DNA from: Bacillus sp. T3
Lineage (GTDB): Bacteria; Bacillota; Bacilli; Bacillales; Cytobacillaceae
DNA: 64,000 bases
Assembly (NCBI RefSeq): GCF_033449965.1
Contig: NZ_CP137761.1
Location: 930,001-994,000, forward strand
Direction: 5' to 3'
The notes beneath the pieces were generated by a model. The model searched no databases, was not told where the DNA came from, and worked only from the letters and a program-made list of their open reading frames with translations. Positions 7,705 to 16,413 of the stretch are shown piece after piece (positions within the stretch are counted from its first letter, which is position 1; every line of letters begins with the position of its first letter). Both the position numbers and the translations under genes were made by a program.

Positions 7705-8190
7705 ATGGACTCTTTAAAAAAACTAATTGAAATATTGGTTTTAATGGTTGATGCGCATACTCGTTTGCTAGAGTTAACGAAAGAAAAGAGAAATGTTCTT
7801 ATAGCAGGGGATCATCAGTCCCTTTTTAATATAACTCACCGTGAAAATTCCTTTGCGATGGAAATTGAAAAATTGGAAGTGCAAAGGAAACAGTTTGCCA
7901 AAGAGCATCTTGAGAAAAACGGTTATGCTGGAATTTCATTTACGCTAGAGGAAATTGTTCAATTACAGGATAATACTAAGATAAAAAATACTTTAAATAC
8001 AATCGCAAAGAAGCTTCGCAGTCTTGTTCAGGAAATTGCAAATATTAATAAGGGAAATCAACAATTAATTGAAACAGCCCTTTCTTATCTTAATTACTCT
8101 ATCGGGATGTTTGTCCAAAAGGAACCCGATGTGGGGTATGGGCCAAAATCAAAGAATGGATATGCCAGACTATTGGATGCGAAGGTTTAA
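7705..8190 (+). CDS. flgN: FlgN, chaperone for FlgK/FlgL
   Basis: The 161-residue helical protein has FlgN-family character: charged amphipathic helices LLELTKEKRNVLIAGDHQSL and VQEIANINKGNQQLIETALS, and a conserved YG-K-NGY tail. FlgN binds the hook-associated proteins FlgK and FlgL and delivers them to the export gate. The ATG at 7705 (AGGAGA 8 bases upstream) is preferred to a TTG at 7672, which lies inside flgM. flgK and flgL, its expected clients, are directly downstream. Confidence 0.85.
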   Translation: MDSLKKLIEILVLMVDAHTRLLELTKEKRNVLIAGDHQSLFNITHRENSFAMEIEKLEVQRKQFAKEHLEKNGYAGISFTLEEIVQLQDNTKIKNTLNTIAKKLRSLVQEIANINKGNQQLIETALSYLNYSIGMFVQKEPDVGYGPKSKNGYARLLDAKV

Positions 8191-8280
8191 GATTATGGTA
8201 AGGAAATAGGACCTATTCCATGCATAAGTCAAAGTAGTGCGGAAATTCATTCATTGTTCTTGAAACGGAGGAAAATCATT

Positions 8281-9735
8281 ATGACTTCAACTTTTCACGG
8301 TCTTGAGTTAGGGAAACGTGCACTAATGGCACAGCAAACTGCTTTATCAACAATTGGACACAATATTTCCAATGCAAACTCCGCTGGATACACGAGGCAA
8401 AGAGTAGACTTGCATGCAACCAATGCCATTTCTGTAACAGGATCATCTTCCTATAAATTAGGAACCGGTGTAGAAGTAAGCCAAATTGAGCGTTTAAGGG
8501 AAGATTATCTAGATGTTCAATTGCGAAATGAAACTAAAAATTCAGGATACTGGGAAGCCAAAAGTGAATCGCTATCGAAAATTGAAGAAATTTTAAATGA
8601 GCCTTCTGATGAAGGTTTATCGTATGTATTGAATGAATTTTGGAAGGGTTGGCAGGAGCTAGCAAAGGATCCGGATAGTGCAGCTGCTCGAGCAGTGGTT
8701 CGCCAAAGGGGAGTTGCTATGACTGAAACCTTTAAGTATGTTGTGGATTCTTTGGATCAGATGCAGACAGACCTGAAGAATGTTATTGTGACGAAGAGGG
8801 ATGAGGTTAATTCCTTAGCTACCCAAATTGGTAGTTTAAATGATCAAATATCTCGTCTAGTAGCCAATAGCTATGAGCCGAATGATTTATTCGATCAACG
8901 GGATTTACTAATTGATCAGTTATCAAAAATCGTCGATGTTAAGGTGAATAAATCAACAAATGGAATGGTTGATATTTCAGTTGGTGGAGGAACTTTAGTT
9001 CAAGGCAAAACGGCAAATACACTGACTGTTGAATTTGATCAAACATCAGGGCTTGTAAATCCTGACAGTATCATGCTCGGTGATAAGAAGATCAACCTTG
9101 GTACTGGAGAATTATTAGGACGGATTGAATCGTACGGAATTGAAGGTGGGGGCTCCGAATCCACAATTCCTTATATTAAAAATAAGCTAAATGATTACGC
9201 AATGACGATCGCTAACGCGATAAATGAAGCACACCAAAATGGTGAGAGTTTAGATAATATTAACAATGCTACAACGACAAAGGTTGATTTCTTCACAGGA
9301 AGCTCTGCAAAGGATTTAACCGTAAATCCCTTAATTATGGAATCGCTAGATTTGATAGCAGCAGCTCAGAAAGATCCAGCAACTAACATTGCTTCAACTG
9401 GAAACGGGGAAAACGCAAAAGCGATTGCAGATGTATTATTAACGAAAAATCTTAATTTTCCAGAATCCTCATCAACTGTGGATGATTTTTATCGAAACAT
9501 TATTGGTCAACTTGGGATTGATTCTCAGGAAGCAGGACGAATGTTCGATAATTCACAGGGCATTATTAAACAAATTGAGAATCGTCGCCAATCGATTTCA
9601 GGAGTATCGATTGATGAAGAGATGGCCAATATGATTAAGTTTCAACAAGCATACAATGCTGCGGCTCGTGTCGTGTCTTCTGTGGATGAATGTCTAGATA
9701 AAGTAATTAACGGTATGGGTAGGGTAGGATTGTAA
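8281..9735 (+). CDS. flgK: FlgK, hook-associated protein 1
   Basis: The 484-residue protein has the FlgK N-terminus (ALMAQQTALSTIGHNISNAN, then SAGYTRQRV) and C-terminus (MANMIKFQQAYNAAARVVSS). It forms the first hook-filament junction zone. The ATG at 8281 follows CGGAGG; an upstream TTG would add nine residues covering the ribosome site. flgL follows after 16 bases. Confidence 0.95.
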   Translation: MTSTFHGLELGKRALMAQQTALSTIGHNISNANSAGYTRQRVDLHATNAISVTGSSSYKLGTGVEVSQIERLREDYLDVQLRNETKNSGYWEAKSESLSKIEEILNEPSDEGLSYVLNEFWKGWQELAKDPDSAAARAVVRQRGVAMTETFKYVVDSLDQMQTDLKNVIVTKRDEVNSLATQIGSLNDQISRLVANSYEPNDLFDQRDLLIDQLSKIVDVKVNKSTNGMVDISVGGGTLVQGKTANTLTVEFDQTSGLVNPDSIMLGDKKINLGTGELLGRIESYGIEGGGSESTIPYIKNKLNDYAMTIANAINEAHQNGESLDNINNATTTKVDFFTGSSAKDLTVNPLIMESLDLIAAAQKDPATNIASTGNGENAKAIADVLLTKNLNFPESSSTVDDFYRNIIGQLGIDSQEAGRMFDNSQGIIKQIENRRQSISGVSIDEEMANMIKFQQAYNAAARVVSSVDECLDKVINGMGRVGL

Positions 9736-9751
9736 GGGGGAATGAAATACA

Positions 9752-10660
9752 ATGCGTGTTACACAAAATATGCTAAACTCAAATATGTTATATCACTTAC
9801 AACGAAGCAATTCTTCGATGAATAAATATATGGATCAGTTATCTACAGGTAAAAAGATTAATAAGGCATCAGATGATCCTGTAACAGCTGTTAGAAGTAT
9901 GTATTATCGCTCATCATTAAGTGAAGTCGAACAATTTAAGAGGAATTTAGAAGATGGTCTTTCGTGGATGTCTACGACTGATGAAGCGCTGGATCAGATT
10001 AATACAGTAGTACAGCGTGTTCGGGAACTAACCGTCCAAGGTTTAAGTGATACAAATGATTCAAATGACAGACGTGCCATCTCTGAAGAAATTAAACAAT
10101 TAAAAGAACATATTGGGGAGATTTCTAACTCACAAATTGCTGGAAGATATATTTTTGCAGGAACTGACGTAAAGACACCGCCATATAGAGTAACGGCAAA
10201 TGATCCTAGTAACCAAAAGGAATTTATTAATAATAATCAGGAAAAACTAGAACTACAAGTAGGACAAACTAACTCTATTCAAATTAATGTTTTAGGAACC
10301 GATGTGTTTAATAATGATGGTGAGGGCGGAATTTTTAAAGTGCTTACTGATATTGTTAATTATTTCGAATCTTCTGATGGTAGCAACGGTGAATCGAACC
10401 ATTTAGATAAACTAGATAGTCAGATTAATAATATATTAAAAGAGCGTTCTGAATTAGGAGCAAGAATGAATCGGCTTGAGTTAAGTACATCGAAGGTCGA
10501 GGCGCTCGAAGTATCAACTACCAAGTTATTGTCTTCTGAAGAAGATGTAGATATTTCCCAAGTAATTATTGACTTGAAAGCGCAAGAAAATGTTCACAGT
10601 GCAGCACTCTCTGCTGGGGCTCGAATTATTCAACCAACATTACTCGATTTCTTGAAATAA
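9752..10660 (+). CDS. flgL: FlgL, hook-associated protein 3
   Basis: The 302-residue flagellin-like protein has a QLSTGKKINKASDDPVTAVR N-terminal helix and a C-terminal coiled coil ending LDFLK. It forms the second junction zone between hook and filament. It is cotranscribed with flgK and has an AAGGGGGA ribosome site. Unlike B. subtilis, yviE/fliW/csrA do not follow; a PilZ gene does, after 140 bases. Confidence 0.95.
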   Translation: MRVTQNMLNSNMLYHLQRSNSSMNKYMDQLSTGKKINKASDDPVTAVRSMYYRSSLSEVEQFKRNLEDGLSWMSTTDEALDQINTVVQRVRELTVQGLSDTNDSNDRRAISEEIKQLKEHIGEISNSQIAGRYIFAGTDVKTPPYRVTANDPSNQKEFINNNQEKLELQVGQTNSIQINVLGTDVFNNDGEGGIFKVLTDIVNYFESSDGSNGESNHLDKLDSQINNILKERSELGARMNRLELSTSKVEALEVSTTKLLSSEEDVDISQVIIDLKAQENVHSAALSAGARIIQPTLLDFLK

Positions 10661-10801
10661 AATACAACCAATAATTGATGCTGACAGTAAAAGTTTGTAT
10701 TACATTACTTTCTTTTTTGTTAGCCTTTTTCTTATTTTAGAGACTTACTATTTTTCTCAAAGGGCCTTTATATATAAATCAAAATAAAGCAGGGGGAAAG
10801 C

Positions 10802-11431
10802 ATGTATCCAAAAGTTAACCAGCAAATTTTAATTGATGTTGTCGATAAAAACATATCTTTTAAAACAATCATAGCTGAAAACGGAGAAAATGAAATACTT
10901 ATAGGGATCCCAATGGTTGATCAAATAGGGATATTACCCAATGGAATGGAAATCGATGTCACTTTTCGTACAGGCGATGACATGTTTAGATTTCCATCAG
11001 AGATTATTGGTAAAAAAATAGATAATATCCCTTTATATATAATCCGAAAACCTCATGAAAAACAGATAATTAAAATACAACGTAGAGAAAACTTTCGGGT
11101 AAATCTTAATCTAAAGCTTTTGTTAAACGATATTGAATATACCACGGTCAATGTAAGTGCAGGTGGGTTACTGTTTTCAGGGAGTGATAAAACCGATCTT
11201 AAGGAAGGCGAAATTATGACTGGGACAGTGGTTGTCCCGAATGTTCAAACGCATGAGATCGAGTTTGTTACCTTTCAAGGTGAAATAAGACGGGTCTATG
11301 ATCACGAAATTAAAGGATTAAAATATTTTGCGATGCAATTTATTGAAATTGATCCGCAAGATCAAACCAAAATCGTTCAATCTTGCTTTGAACAACAAAG
11401 ACAAATGCGGCTTCTTAAAAGACGGAAATAG
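10802..11431 (+). CDS. PilZ-domain cyclic-di-GMP receptor, MotI/YcgR-like flagellar brake
   Basis: The 209-residue protein has an N-terminal YcgR-type domain (about 1-85) and a C-terminal PilZ domain (about 90-205). Both binding motifs are present: RRENFR with RxxxR at 95-99 and NVSAGG (NxSxxG) at 117-122. In B. subtilis MotI (YpfA) is built this way and, when loaded with cyclic-di-GMP, disengages the MotA stator. The location in the flagellar region and the cyclase/phosphodiesterase genes at 57-62 kb support that role here, by inference. Confidence 0.8.
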   Translation: MYPKVNQQILIDVVDKNISFKTIIAENGENEILIGIPMVDQIGILPNGMEIDVTFRTGDDMFRFPSEIIGKKIDNIPLYIIRKPHEKQIIKIQRRENFRVNLNLKLLLNDIEYTTVNVSAGGLLFSGSDKTDLKEGEIMTGTVVVPNVQTHEIEFVTFQGEIRRVYDHEIKGLKYFAMQFIEIDPQDQTKIVQSCFEQQRQMRLLKRRK

Positions 11432-11470
11432 TAATCTAATAATATTCTTACATCCTTAATAATTTTATAG

Positions 11471-11518
11471 AAATAATCCAAATTCACCACTGTAAATGCG
11501 GTTGTATTTGGATTATTT
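11471..11518 (+). terminator. hairpin downstream of the PilZ gene
   Basis: A 13-bp perfect stem (11471-11483 with 11506-11518) encloses a 22-base loop. The following T-run is weak, so termination is probable but not certain. Confidence 0.5.
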
Positions 11519-11551
11519 AAGTTTGTTCGAATTTTTATTTTGATGTAAAAC

Positions 11552-11580
11552 TTTACATGTTTGGTTTGAAAATCTATAAT
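11552..11580 (+). promoter_or_regulatory. sigma-A promoter of the Myb-like gene
   Basis: TTTACA (11552-11557), 17 bases, TATAAT (11575-11580). The expected transcript has a leader of about 200 bases before the start at 11786. This 354-base gene-free interval (11432-11785) otherwise holds only the hairpin at 11471-11518 and AT-rich sequence. Confidence 0.65.
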
Positions 11581-11785
11581 ATTTATGTAATATTCAAAAT
11601 TAATAAGACTTTTTACCTAGTTTTCATCAAGAAATGTGATGTTTATTAATCCAAAAAAATTATTTTCTACATACGGAAATAAAAAATGAACCTTTATCGA
11701 AATATATAATCGAGTTTGATTGACATCAAAAATTCTATTGGACATCTGTAATGGAACATTAAAAATGTTCGAAGGAGGGATTGTT

Positions 11786-12694
11786 GTGAGTTTAAGAACT
11801 GCGATATTTCAAATGAAAGATGCATTAAAGGTTAAAGATTTGGAATCGGTAAACGTTGAGTTGATTGATGAAATTGAAAAAATAAATGGTTTAAAAGAAG
11901 GTATATTGGCCTCTTATTTAGCTCATTTAAAAAAGCTAAACTTAAATATATCAGATGAGGAATTACCTCAAAATGAATCCAAAAAAATTAATCGTAAATG
12001 GACAAAAAACGAAATAGAGTTTATGTTTCAATATTTAAATGACCGACAAGATGAAGGTGCAATAAATATTACAGAAATATTGGAGGAAATTGCGCAATTG
12101 TTAAACCGTGGCTACCAGTCTGTTAATTATAAATACTATACCCTTTTGAAAAAGCAAGGGAAAAAGGATCCAGATGACAGACAGCAAAATTATCAATTTA
12201 CGACAATTCCAGAGATGAAAATCCCGGTTATTTATACTGAATTAATTCCCCAAATCCAACCTGAACAAAAGGTATGTCAGGTTACAACGACAAAGGAAGA
12301 TGATTTATTAGATGTTTTATCAGGATTCATTACGAACATCCAACAGCTTCCTGGTCTAAATCTAAATGATTTGCTCCGGAGTTTATACCAGCTAAGTGAT
12401 ATGGCACTTCAGAATCTTGACGATGTTACTACATTTGAAAATATTAAAAATGAAATTATTCAAGAAAAGGCTGAACTTCAGGAAAAACTTAAGCAAAAAG
12501 AAAGACAATTAGCACAGGAAAAAAAACGAAATGAAGAATTGCAAAAAGCGATCTTGAACATTGCGAATGAGGTTAGTGCTTTTAACCAGTTGAGCGATGT
12601 TGCAAAAATTCAAAACTTAAAATCATTTAATCAGAGACTTAATTCTGTTTTAGAAAAACCTGCGTATCTCGATCAAATTAGCAGAACGGTTTAA
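11786..12694 (+). CDS. Myb/SANT-like (RsfA-type) coiled-coil protein of unknown function
   Basis: About 302 residues. A segment at about 70-124 (RKWTKNEIEFMFQYLNDRQD, then LEEIAQLLNRGYQSVNYKYY) resembles the Myb/SANT DNA-binding fold of Bacillus RsfA-family regulators. A long charged coiled coil at about 227-269 follows. The GTG at 11786 lies 7 bases after AAGGAGG; the longer frame from 11720 would place that ribosome site inside the gene. It has its own sigma-A promoter and sits among filament chaperone genes. A DNA-binding regulator of this region is possible but unproven. Confidence 0.55.
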   Translation: MSLRTAIFQMKDALKVKDLESVNVELIDEIEKINGLKEGILASYLAHLKKLNLNISDEELPQNESKKINRKWTKNEIEFMFQYLNDRQDEGAINITEILEEIAQLLNRGYQSVNYKYYTLLKKQGKKDPDDRQQNYQFTTIPEMKIPVIYTELIPQIQPEQKVCQVTTTKEDDLLDVLSGFITNIQQLPGLNLNDLLRSLYQLSDMALQNLDDVTTFENIKNEIIQEKAELQEKLKQKERQLAQEKKRNEELQKAILNIANEVSAFNQLSDVAKIQNLKSFNQRLNSVLEKPAYLDQISRTV

Positions 12695-12716
12695 TTTGAC
12701 ACTTCAACTCATATTG

Positions 12717-12748
12717 AAAAGCTATTCAAAAAATGGGTAGCTTTTTTC
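12717..12748 (+). terminator. terminator of the Myb-like gene
   Basis: AAAAGCTA (12717-12724) pairs with TAGCTTTT (12738-12745), followed by further T residues. Confidence 0.65.
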
Positions 12749-12843
12749 TATCCGCTGTCGTTATAATTAATAACGCAACCTTAAGCAAATTGTAGATGAA
12801 CGATTAGTTAGCCCTATTTTAAAAATCTCCGAAATCAACTCTC

Positions 12844-12870
12844 TAAACAATTCTTTTTAGTATCCGATAA
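12844..12870 (+). promoter_or_regulatory. sigma-D promoter of fliS
   Basis: TAAA (12844-12847), 15 bases, TCCGATAA (12863-12870), about 42 bases before the fliS start. Confidence 0.75.
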
Positions 12871-12912
12871 TAAAAGAAGGATGATAAATTAAACGTGAAG
12901 GAGCCTTGCGTT

Positions 12913-13293
12913 ATGACGGTACGAAATCCATACCAAAGCTATCAAAAACAAGCTGTTACGACTTCGCGGCCAGAAGAATTAACCTTTATGCTTTATCAAG
13001 GCCTAGTTAAGTATATCCGCTTATCAAAAATAGAACTTCAAAATAAGAATCTTGAAGGAAGTCATCATAATAATTTAAGAGCTCAAAATATATTAACTGA
13101 GTTAATGGTCACACTAAAAGCAGGATACGAAGTTTCGGATAAGCTTATGTCATTATATGATTTTATGAAAACCCGATTAATAGAAGCGAACTTTAATAAA
13201 AAAGTAGAGTTGTTTGATGAAGTAGAAGAGTTTGCTTTAGAATTACAGAAAACGTGGTCAGATGCAATGAAAATGAATAAAACAAAAATTTAG
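12913..13293 (+). CDS. fliS: FliS, flagellin export chaperone
   Basis: The 126-residue protein opens with the FliS signature NPYQSYQKQAVTTSRPEELT then FMLYQG. FliS binds the C-terminus of flagellin and prevents premature polymerisation. The ATG at 12913 follows AAGGAG; a GTG at 12895 would put that site inside the gene. It has a sigma-D promoter and is followed by a fliT-like gene. fliD, usually adjacent, is 38 kb away here. Confidence 0.92.
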   Translation: MTVRNPYQSYQKQAVTTSRPEELTFMLYQGLVKYIRLSKIELQNKNLEGSHHNNLRAQNILTELMVTLKAGYEVSDKLMSLYDFMKTRLIEANFNKKVELFDEVEEFALELQKTWSDAMKMNKTKI

Positions 13294-13303
13294 GGCTGAA
13301 TGT

Positions 13304-13651
13304 ATGAAAGAATTGATAGCAACATTATATGAAATTACATTAGCAATGAACAAGGAATTTGAACGGGAAAACTACGAAGAACTTGACAAGTTACTTATCA
13401 AACGAAATAACATAATGGACAAAGTAGATCAGATAAAGAGTGAAGATTCTACCTTCCGATATTCAAATGAAACAACTACGATGCTTGAAAAAATCGCCAT
13501 AATGAATCACGACTTAACAACGAAATTAACAGTGAATCTTGAACATACGAAATTCCTTATAAACCAAAGAAAAATAAATAAACAAGTTTCGAAAAAGTTT
13601 CAACCATATAGTAATCAAAGTAGCGGAATATTTGTAGATGCAAAGAAATAG
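13304..13651 (+). CDS. fliT: FliT-like export chaperone
   Basis: The 115-residue all-helical protein has charged helices (NKEFERENYEELDKLLIKRN) and a SSGIFVDAKK tail like Bacillus FliT. FliT-type proteins bind FliD or FliI. Sequence similarity is low, as is usual in this family, so the call rests on length, helical pattern and position 10 bases after fliS. Confidence 0.7.
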   Translation: MKELIATLYEITLAMNKEFERENYEELDKLLIKRNNIMDKVDQIKSEDSTFRYSNETTTMLEKIAIMNHDLTTKLTVNLEHTKFLINQRKINKQVSKKFQPYSNQSSGIFVDAKK

Positions 13652-13877
13652 GGCATTTACTAATATCCGCGTTTTTGATGTAGTGGGATATTTTTGCACA
13701 ATTTCGTAACAATTATTGCAAAATAATTACAACTATATCATTTATAATAATGGTTGTTAACAAAAAAATATTTTCTTATTTCACGAAGCATAAAGGAAGT
13801 TCTTTTTTGAAATTACTTCAACTAGAGAAGAACGATTCCGCTCTTTTATAATGGTCATTTGAGAGAGGAAGAAATTC

Positions 13878-14192
13878 ATGCGTAGACTTAGAAATGGACA
13901 AACGCATAACAGTGGTCAAATCTATAATTTTTTTGAATATAAAAATACTAAACCTTATTTCAAATATCCTATTAAAATTACTGTATGTAGCAATCCAATT
14001 AACGATACATATTACATGCTGAAAAATATCGTATACAAAGGAAGACAGATATTGGCTTTAAGCAAAGAACAAGAGCCAAGCACGATTATTTTAGCAGAAG
14101 GCGAAATTATGGATGGGCAGCTTCAATATTTATTGAGGCTGCCTGATGAAAGTATAAGTGAAATAAAAATGCTGTTTGAAGGAACTCTTTAA
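13878..14192 (+). CDS. hypothetical protein, 104 residues
   Basis: I do not recognise a family. The protein is soluble and basic at the N-terminus, with predicted beta-strands (YFKYPIKITVCSN, QILALSKEQEPSTIILAEGE) and an acidic C-terminus. A purine-rich GAGAGAGGAAG site precedes the ATG. It sits alone between the fliT-like gene and the glucosaminidase gene, with a terminator after it, and could be a flagellar accessory factor only by context. Confidence 0.45.
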   Translation: MRRLRNGQTHNSGQIYNFFEYKNTKPYFKYPIKITVCSNPINDTYYMLKNIVYKGRQILALSKEQEPSTIILAEGEIMDGQLQYLLRLPDESISEIKMLFEGTL

Positions 14193-14226
14193 AAAGGAAT
14201 TAATAATCAAAATAGTCCTATTTAAG

Positions 14227-14268
14227 TGCGCGGAACACAAAATTATATACGTGTTCGCGCATTTTTTT
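14227..14268 (+). terminator. terminator of the hypothetical gene
   Basis: TGCGCGGAACAC (14227-14238) pairs, with one bulged G, with GTGTTCGCGCA (14251-14261), followed by seven T residues. Confidence 0.8.
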
Positions 14269-14310
14269 CTTACAGATTCTAAATAATTACGTTGAGAGGG
14301 ATGCTGGAAA

Positions 14311-15003
14311 TTGATCATTGGTGATGATTTACTAACAAAAATTATGCTTACTAATACCTTATCTCGCAATGAGAAAATAAGATCGCAAATGTCAGAGTCA
14401 GCTCAGTTTAGTTCATTTTTTTCAACTGTGTTAAACCAGCTTCTGACGCAACAACAAGGATCACAAAACACAGAACAGGGGAATATCGATATATTTCTGT
14501 CTGATATAGGGATACAAAATGGGGTTTCTTATCAAACTTTCCCTATTGCTACAACAGAAAATTATATCACACAAAATCAGTTATTAAGCATTGGATCTAA
14601 TTCTATCTCTGCAGTTAATATTGATAAGGTGTTAAAAGGAAAGTTAAGTGGTATGGGACAGACGTTTATAGATGCGGGACAAAAATATAATGTGGACCCT
14701 TCTCTTTTAGTGGCGATATCCCAACATGAAACGGGAAATGGTAAATCTCGTGCAGCAGAGGAAAAAAATAATATTGCTGGAATGATGGGTAAAAATGGGT
14801 TGAAGTCCTATGCTACTGTTCAAGAAAGCATAATGGATATGGCCAGAAATGTAAGTGAGAACTATGTAAAGAAAGGCTTAACTAGTATTTCTACGATTGG
14901 GGCAAAGTACGCACCTATCGGTGCCGCAAATGATCCGACTGGTTTAAATAATAATTGGGTGAATGGAGTTACTAAATATTATAACACGATAAATATTGGC
15001 TAA
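14311..15003 (+). CDS. FlgJ-like glucosaminidase-domain protein
   Basis: The 230-residue protein has a variable N-terminal half and a C-terminal glucosaminidase-like domain from about 115. That domain includes YNVDPSLLVAISQHETGNGK (catalytic-type glutamate in HETG), NNIAGMMG and KYAPIGAANDPTGLNNNW. It probably clears peptidoglycan for the rod, as the muramidase half of FlgJ does in other bacteria. No signal peptide is visible, so export through the flagellar apparatus is likely. The start is a TTG after GAGAGGG. It precedes the flgB operon. Confidence 0.75.
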   Translation: MIIGDDLLTKIMLTNTLSRNEKIRSQMSESAQFSSFFSTVLNQLLTQQQGSQNTEQGNIDIFLSDIGIQNGVSYQTFPIATTENYITQNQLLSIGSNSISAVNIDKVLKGKLSGMGQTFIDAGQKYNVDPSLLVAISQHETGNGKSRAAEEKNNIAGMMGKNGLKSYATVQESIMDMARNVSENYVKKGLTSISTIGAKYAPIGAANDPTGLNNNWVNGVTKYYNTINIG

Positions 15004-15215
15004 AATTGAAGTTATTTGCCATTTGGAAAATTGCTCTAGAAGGAATAATTTAAAGTCCAATTCAATCTTAATTATTTATCGTTACCTTAAAAGTATTTGT
15101 GACTAAAAAAATCATAGATTTTTTTCCTTTTTTTATAGTATATTGATAATAATGCATGTCAAATATAATCAAAATAACTAAAAAACTAACAAAAACTTAA
15201 TGAGGTGGAATGATT

Positions 15216-15608
15216 TTGAATAATATTAACCTCCTAAAATCAGCGTTAGATGCTTCAAGTATGCGTCAACAGGTTATTTCAAACAATATTGCCAATGCGG
15301 AGACGCCGGGATATAAAGCAAAGCAAGTTGCGTTTGAGGATATATTAAACAAACATTTATCTAAGCAATCCAGTTTCGTTGGATTTCAAACCAATTCTCG
15401 CCATATAGCAATTGGAAAAGATGCTAGTATACCAGAACCAAAAATAATCGAGAACACCGAAACAGTAATGCAAAATAATAAAAATAATGTAGATATTGAC
15501 CAGGAGATGACGCAAATGGGTAAAAACTCCCTATGGTATTACATGCTCTCCCAACAAATTTCAGGTCAATTCTCGAACTTATCTTATGCTATTAAAGGAA
15601 GGAGTTAA
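15216..15608 (+). CDS. flgB: FlgB, proximal rod protein
   Basis: The 130-residue protein has the rod motif QQVISNNIANAETPGYKAKQ. The TTG at 15216 has GAGGTGG at a suitable 7-base distance; the ATG at 15210 is only one base from that site. It is the first gene of the flgB-flgC-fliE-fliF-fliG-fliH-fliI-fliJ operon. The 200 bases upstream are AT-rich with no confident SigD site, so a sigma-A promoter is likely. Confidence 0.9.
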   Translation: MNNINLLKSALDASSMRQQVISNNIANAETPGYKAKQVAFEDILNKHLSKQSSFVGFQTNSRHIAIGKDASIPEPKIIENTETVMQNNKNNVDIDQEMTQMGKNSLWYYMLSQQISGQFSNLSYAIKGRS

Positions 15609-15613
15609 CAAAT

Positions 15614-16069
15614 ATGTTTGATTCATTAAACATCAGTGGATCCGCGCTAACTGCTCAACGGTTGCGGATGGATGTTACTTCATCCAATATAGCCAATGCC
15701 TCTTCGACACGGGGAAAGTTTGTGAATGGTGAATGGGAACCATACCGTCGTAAAATGGTCGCTATGGAACCACGAGAAAAATCATTCAATCAGATATTAC
15801 AGGGGGAAATGAATAAGCAATCGCGAAATTCTGCACAGTTACAAGGAGTAAGGGTAACGCAAATTGTCGAGGACCAGACTCCGTTTAATGTTGAATTTGA
15901 TCCAACCAATCCAGATGCAAATGCTGAAGGGTATGTACGGACTCCGAATGTTGATTTATCTAAAGAGATGGTTGATTTACTGTCTGCATCTAGAGCATAT
16001 GAAGCCAATGTTACAGCATTTAATACTGGAAAATCCCTCATGTTAAAAGCGTTAGAAATAGGGCGATAG
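15614..16069 (+). CDS. flgC: FlgC, proximal rod protein
   Basis: The 151-residue protein has LRMDVTSSNIANASSTRGKF near the N-terminus, YVRTPNVDLSKEMVDLLSAS in the middle and a SRAYEANVTAFNTGKSLMLK tail, all typical of FlgC. Five bases separate it from flgB, and AAGGAAGGAG overlaps the flgB end. Confidence 0.93.
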   Translation: MFDSLNISGSALTAQRLRMDVTSSNIANASSTRGKFVNGEWEPYRRKMVAMEPREKSFNQILQGEMNKQSRNSAQLQGVRVTQIVEDQTPFNVEFDPTNPDANAEGYVRTPNVDLSKEMVDLLSASRAYEANVTAFNTGKSLMLKALEIGR

Positions 16070-16080
16070 GAGCAGAATAA

Positions 16081-16383
16081 ATGGAAGTTTCGTCAATAGC
16101 AAGTGGAATAGTTAAAATGAATCAAAATCCATTCCAAAAGGTGGAAGTGGAGACTGGATCAAAGACGTCGTTTGCAAACGTCCTCAAAGGCTATATGGAA
16201 AATGTAAATTCGACAATAAACAAAGCTTCAGAGTTAACAGCACAGGTTGCTGCTGGCAAGATTGATAATGTGCATGATGTTATGATTGCCTCACAGCAAT
16301 CCAAAATTGCCTTGGAGTTAACCGTTGCTATAAGAGATAAGGCGGTAGAAGCCTATCAAGAAACAATGCGTATGCAATTTTAA
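16081..16383 (+). CDS. fliE: FliE, MS-ring/rod junction protein
   Basis: The 100-residue protein has the conserved FliE C-terminus (NVHDVMIASQQSKIALELTV, then AYQETMRMQF). FliE is the first exported axial protein and joins the MS ring to the rod. Confidence 0.93.
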   Translation: MEVSSIASGIVKMNQNPFQKVEVETGSKTSFANVLKGYMENVNSTINKASELTAQVAAGKIDNVHDVMIASQQSKIALELTVAIRDKAVEAYQETMRMQF

Positions 16384-16413
16384 AGAATGATAGAAAGCTG
16401 AGCTGGGTGAGAA

